Assembly (NCBI GenBank): GCA_011052255.1 | Contig: DRJJ01000233.1 | Coordinates: forward strand, 1-16,687 | DNA: 16,687 nt | Direction: 5' to 3' | From: Gammaproteobacteria bacterium | Lineage (GTDB): Bacteria > Pseudomonadota > Gammaproteobacteria > DRJJ01 | Part shown: positions 14,201-16,687 of the stretch, one piece after another | Numbering within the stretch: the first letter of the stretch is position 1 | Layout: each line of letters opens with the position of its first letter | Program-made: the position numbers and the translations under genes | Notes under the pieces: model-generated | What the model saw: the letters and a program-made list of their open reading frames with translations, nothing else | Database searches by the model: none | What the model was told of the DNA's origin: nothing

Positions 14201-15243
14201 ATATGCCCCAGTGCAGTAAAACCTGCCTGGTCAAAGTCATGGTCTGCACCGATGCTCTCACGTGAAGCCGCGTAATTCAGTGTGAACGAGCTACCCGTTG
14301 TCGGGAAAGCGATATTGTTCAGAGTGTCATACTGGAATTCAGCGAGAAGATCACCCGAATCAAAGTCCCCGCCTCTGAGCCTGGGATCTGTCGGATCACC
14401 CGTTTTCAGGCTGACGCTGCCTGTGCCGCGCCGGTAACCTACGCGTAACCGCGCCAGGTTGCCAAAATTTCGCCCGGCCCAGAGCTCCATGAAGGTCTGT
14501 TTGACCTGGTGTCTGGAAAAAACCTTACTGCCTAAAAAGTTATTTACCGTCATACGCTCGATTTGTAGTATTGGGTTAATAAAATATTTTTCTTCTGTAT
14601 CCAGTGGCTGGTACCATTCAGTAGCCAGGATCGGGTTTTCACCTAATTGCACTACTGAACGCCATTCACCATTCAGGCCGTTCATCGGTTTCATGGTATA
14701 GGCGGCGGCGATGTTAAAGACGCTTTCACCATCCATGTCAGTAGATAAGTCCAGCCCGAATTCAATTCCACTGGTGCCCCACGGTTTTTCAGTGGCATTA
14801 ATCTTCAGACCTGTTTTCCCATCTTCTTCAACTATGGTATAGCCTACATGCGAATAAATACCCAATGCGTAGATTTCGTTGATACTCTTGTCAATACTAT
14901 CTGTATCCAGCAGGTCCCCTGACTTAATATCCAGTCGTGCACGAAGCAGCTCATCATCAAGTATCGAGTTATCGTTAATACGCACAAAATCAATAGCAGG
15001 TTGCCGGAAATAGTCAGTATTATGTTTCGACATATGCTGCGCATAGTCAGTCGGGGATATGGCCAGTCGTTTTAGCTGATCCAGTTGTTTGGTAGCAGCT
15101 GTACTACCGGCAGTGAAAGCGTCATGGTAGCGGTTGAAATCAGTCGATGTCAGGTCACCCAGTTCAGGAATGATCAGGATATCCTGATCAGTCAGGCTGG
15201 CAATCTGTTTTTCAGTATTGCTCCGCGTCATAAGCTCGGCCAT
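14134..15243 (-). pseudogene. POTRA and barrel fragment of the broken patatin/BamA-type gene
   Basis: From about codon 3 (ELMTRSNTEKQIASLTDQDI) this frame corresponds to the linker that follows the patatin domain in PlpD-like proteins (pattern LxxRxNxExQ...L...D..I.P.LG). A POTRA-like domain follows (about residues 80-155: AIDFVRINDNSILDDELLRA to INATEKPWG), then barrel strands from about 156 (GIEFGLDLSTDMDGE) to about 340 (ASRESIGADHDFDQAGF). The last 27 residues are out of frame relative to the paralog and are not native. The ATG at 15243 is formed within the deletion junction and has no ribosome site, so this is not an independent gene. Confidence 0.85.
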
Positions 15244-15916
15244 CTATATCTACGGCTTCAAAGGCACCAGGAACGGCCATACTGGCACGAATGGCAACAC
15301 CCAGATCACCTTTACCCAGGATAACCTCTTCACCCGTGGTGATGTCAGTAGCGATGGCCCGGAACGGGATGGGTAGTTTGTCAAAATCATTGATACGGGC
15401 TGTACTGATGACGAGTTTACGTATTGCCAGCTCGAAGCGTTGCCCCTGTATGAATGCAGTCGGTAATTGCATGCTGCCATCTTTTACCCCGATTTGTTGA
15501 TCTATCAGGTACAAACGTTCATCAGCCTTGTCGCGATAAGTCTTGTCAGAACGGGGTCCGTGGTCATCTAATACACCATCCCAGTCTATTTCGGCAAGGG
15601 CATTTTCTATTTCATCAGCACTCATGCCCGATGCGTACAGTGCCCCTACTACAGAACCCATGCTGGTACCGGCGATATAGTCAATCGGGATATTATTTTG
15701 TTCCAGTATTTTCAGGATGCCGACGTGGGCACCGCCACGGGCACCACCGCCGCTTAGTGCCAGACCTATTCGCGGACGCTTTTTTTCAGTTGTGAGTTCA
15801 GGCTCATCAGCTGGTGAGGCGTATACTGGCGGCACTATTCCGGCAACAAGAACTAGCAGGAGTGAAGTAAGGAGGCAGGCTCTTGGGGTTATCGTGTAAA
15901 GATTACGGGTGAGCAT
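15212..15916 (-). pseudogene. patatin-like phospholipase N-terminal fragment of the broken gene
   Basis: A signal peptide (about 1-33, ending PPVYA) is followed by a patatin/NTE-type domain: oxyanion loop LSGGGARGGAHVG (54-66), nucleophile elbow GTSMG with Ser85, LPIPFRAIATDITTGEEV and ASMAVPGAFEAVDIDGR. The natural continuation, the DGG motif with the catalytic Asp and the NNLPV segment, is missing: right after DIDGR the sequence jumps to the post-patatin linker in another frame and stops 6 codons later. The Ser-Asp dyad is therefore incomplete and no barrel is attached. Intact relatives (P. aeruginosa PlpD, type Vd autotransporters) secrete the patatin domain through their own barrel. AGGA lies about 8 bases before the ATG at 15916, so the start signals remain. 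The whole pseudogene spans 13808-15916. Confidence 0.88.
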
Positions 15917-16125
15917 CAGATTTATCCTGAAATAGTATTAATATCAATCGTATCACTGCTAATGGTATGGACCACCTTATTTTCTAATCGGCATCTTAAA
16001 GCCCCATGATGGAGTTGCTACCAATCATCAAAAAGTGAGTGGATTCAGAATGAACATTATTACATGAGTAGCGTAGGATGTGGTGAAGAATGAACCGCAT
16101 CAGCATGTGCTGAATACTGATTAGA

Positions 16126-16687
16126 TCAGAACCACGGCGGTCCAACAAACAGATACAGGCTCTGCTCACCACCTTCAGCAGCACCTACCGCGACGTAAAC
16201 CGGGCCAATGGGCGTGTCAGCGCCGAGAAATACACTGCCAGCCACCAGCGAATTATTAAAATCTACATCACTGGTGTCGTTCCAGGTATTACCCAGTTCC
16301 AGTGATGCGCCAGCATAAAATTTAAAGAACCTTAATTTCTTTAGCTCGTATAAATAAGCGGCTGTTAACCGTCCACTATGCTGACCACTCAGCTGGTTTA
16401 GCTGCAACCCGGATAGTTTAAGAAAGCCACCGGAGCGGAACAGATTCTGAATAGGCGCATCATCGTCGAATGTGGTGTTATAGCTGGCGCCAAGTAATAA
16501 AGACCCTTTGCCAGATGAAAAAGTACTCAGGACCTGAAAGCCAGCCTGGTCGAATTCCTGGTCAGCGCCGAGTCCCTCACGAGATGCCAGATAGTTCAGA
16601 CTCATGAAACTTCCCTCGGTCGGGAAAGGAATGCTGTTTATTGTGTCATAGGTGAAATCAAGCTTGATTTCACCATTATCGAAATCA
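16126..16687 (-). CDS. patatin/BamA-type outer-membrane protein (PlpD-like), C-terminal barrel only in window
   Basis: The frame is open to the window edge, so the Met codon at 16605 is internal and the gene begins to the right of the window. The 186 visible residues are the last strands of a BamA/TamA-like barrel: FTYDTINSIPFPTEG (the usual Y-D-x-x-x-x-x-x-F-P-x-x-G strand-turn), YLASREGLGADQEFDQAGF, LGASYNTTF, LGADTPIGPVYVAVG and the terminal FVGPPWF with C-terminal Phe. It is a close paralog of the pseudogene at 13808-15916, in the same orientation and about 210 bases upstream of it. By that relationship the unseen part should carry a signal peptide, a patatin domain and a POTRA domain. 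No break is seen in the visible part. Confidence 0.88.
   Translation of the reverse strand, partial: DFDNGEIKLDFTYDTINSIPFPTEGSFMSLNYLASREGLGADQEFDQAGFQVLSTFSSGKGSLLLGASYNTTFDDDAPIQNLFRSGGFLKLSGLQLNQLSGQHSGRLTAAYLYELKKLRFFKFYAGASLELGNTWNDTSDVDFNNSLVAGSVFLGADTPIGPVYVAVGAAEGGEQSLYLFVGPPWF

Noticed and set aside
15996..16184. 62-codon minus-strand frame between the two patatin-type genes
   Set aside because: Overlaps the end of the upstream barrel gene in another frame and has no start signals; a shadow.
1..16687. CRISPR array, insertion sequence, integron, prophage, tRNA or rRNA
   Set aside because: No regularly spaced repeats, transposase or integrase frames, or cloverleaf or rRNA-like stretches were found.

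Overview
The window looks like a chromosomal segment of a gammaproteobacterium. The main evidence is an adjacent fabA-fabB pair (the anaerobic unsaturated fatty acid pathway), a Uup-type ABC-F ATPase, a large MscK/MscM-type mechanosensitive channel and many signal-peptide or outer-membrane proteins of the Gram-negative type. Species cannot be named from the sequence. No tRNA, rRNA, CRISPR array, transposase or phage gene was seen.

Layout. (1) 1-1222, plus strand: the 3' part of a DUF2955/FUSC-like membrane protein whose start lies before the window, followed 4 bases later by a small lipoprotein with a Kazal-like six-cysteine pattern. (2) 1223-2053: a 312-base leader with two hairpins, then a secreted glycine-rich protein of unknown function with two similar halves, closed by a terminator shared with the facing gene. 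(3) 6511-2077, minus strand: a 1126-residue mechanosensitive channel and an outer-membrane DUF481 protein whose longest reading overlaps the channel gene by 23 bases. This is a plausible osmotic or envelope-stress operon. (4) 6931-7766: a secreted two-EF-hand protein facing a secreted retropepsin-like aspartic protease, with a 15-bp terminator stem between them. (5) 7767-8784: about 1 kb with palindromes and a minus-strand remnant that reads as the C-terminal part of a DUF1254-like protein broken by a frameshift. A 'neuromedin U'-type outer-membrane transporter-like gene follows (8785-9651); it lacks a signal peptide and a clear ribosome site. (6) 9766-11511, minus strand: fabA-fabB. (7) 11700-13598, plus strand: uup, divergent from fabA. 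(8) 13808-16687, minus strand: two tandem PlpD-like patatin/POTRA/beta-barrel genes. The downstream copy (13808-15916) is a pseudogene that has lost the catalytic-Asp part of the patatin domain by an out-of-frame deletion and also carries a 1-base frameshift in the barrel. The upstream copy enters from the window edge and is intact as far as visible.

How the genes relate. Most of the window concerns the cell envelope: lipid synthesis (fabA-fabB), outer-membrane barrels (DUF481, transporter-like, patatin/BamA-type), osmotic release (MscS superfamily) and small exported proteins (Kazal lipoprotein, EF-hand protein, aspartic protease). Uup is the only clearly cytosolic housekeeping gene outside lipid synthesis. 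I did not find convincing evidence of a wholly new multi-gene system. The most informative observations are the decaying patatin/BamA duplicate, the DUF1254/transporter remnants, the channel-DUF481 coupling and the Kazal lipoprotein next to a FUSC-like exporter subunit.
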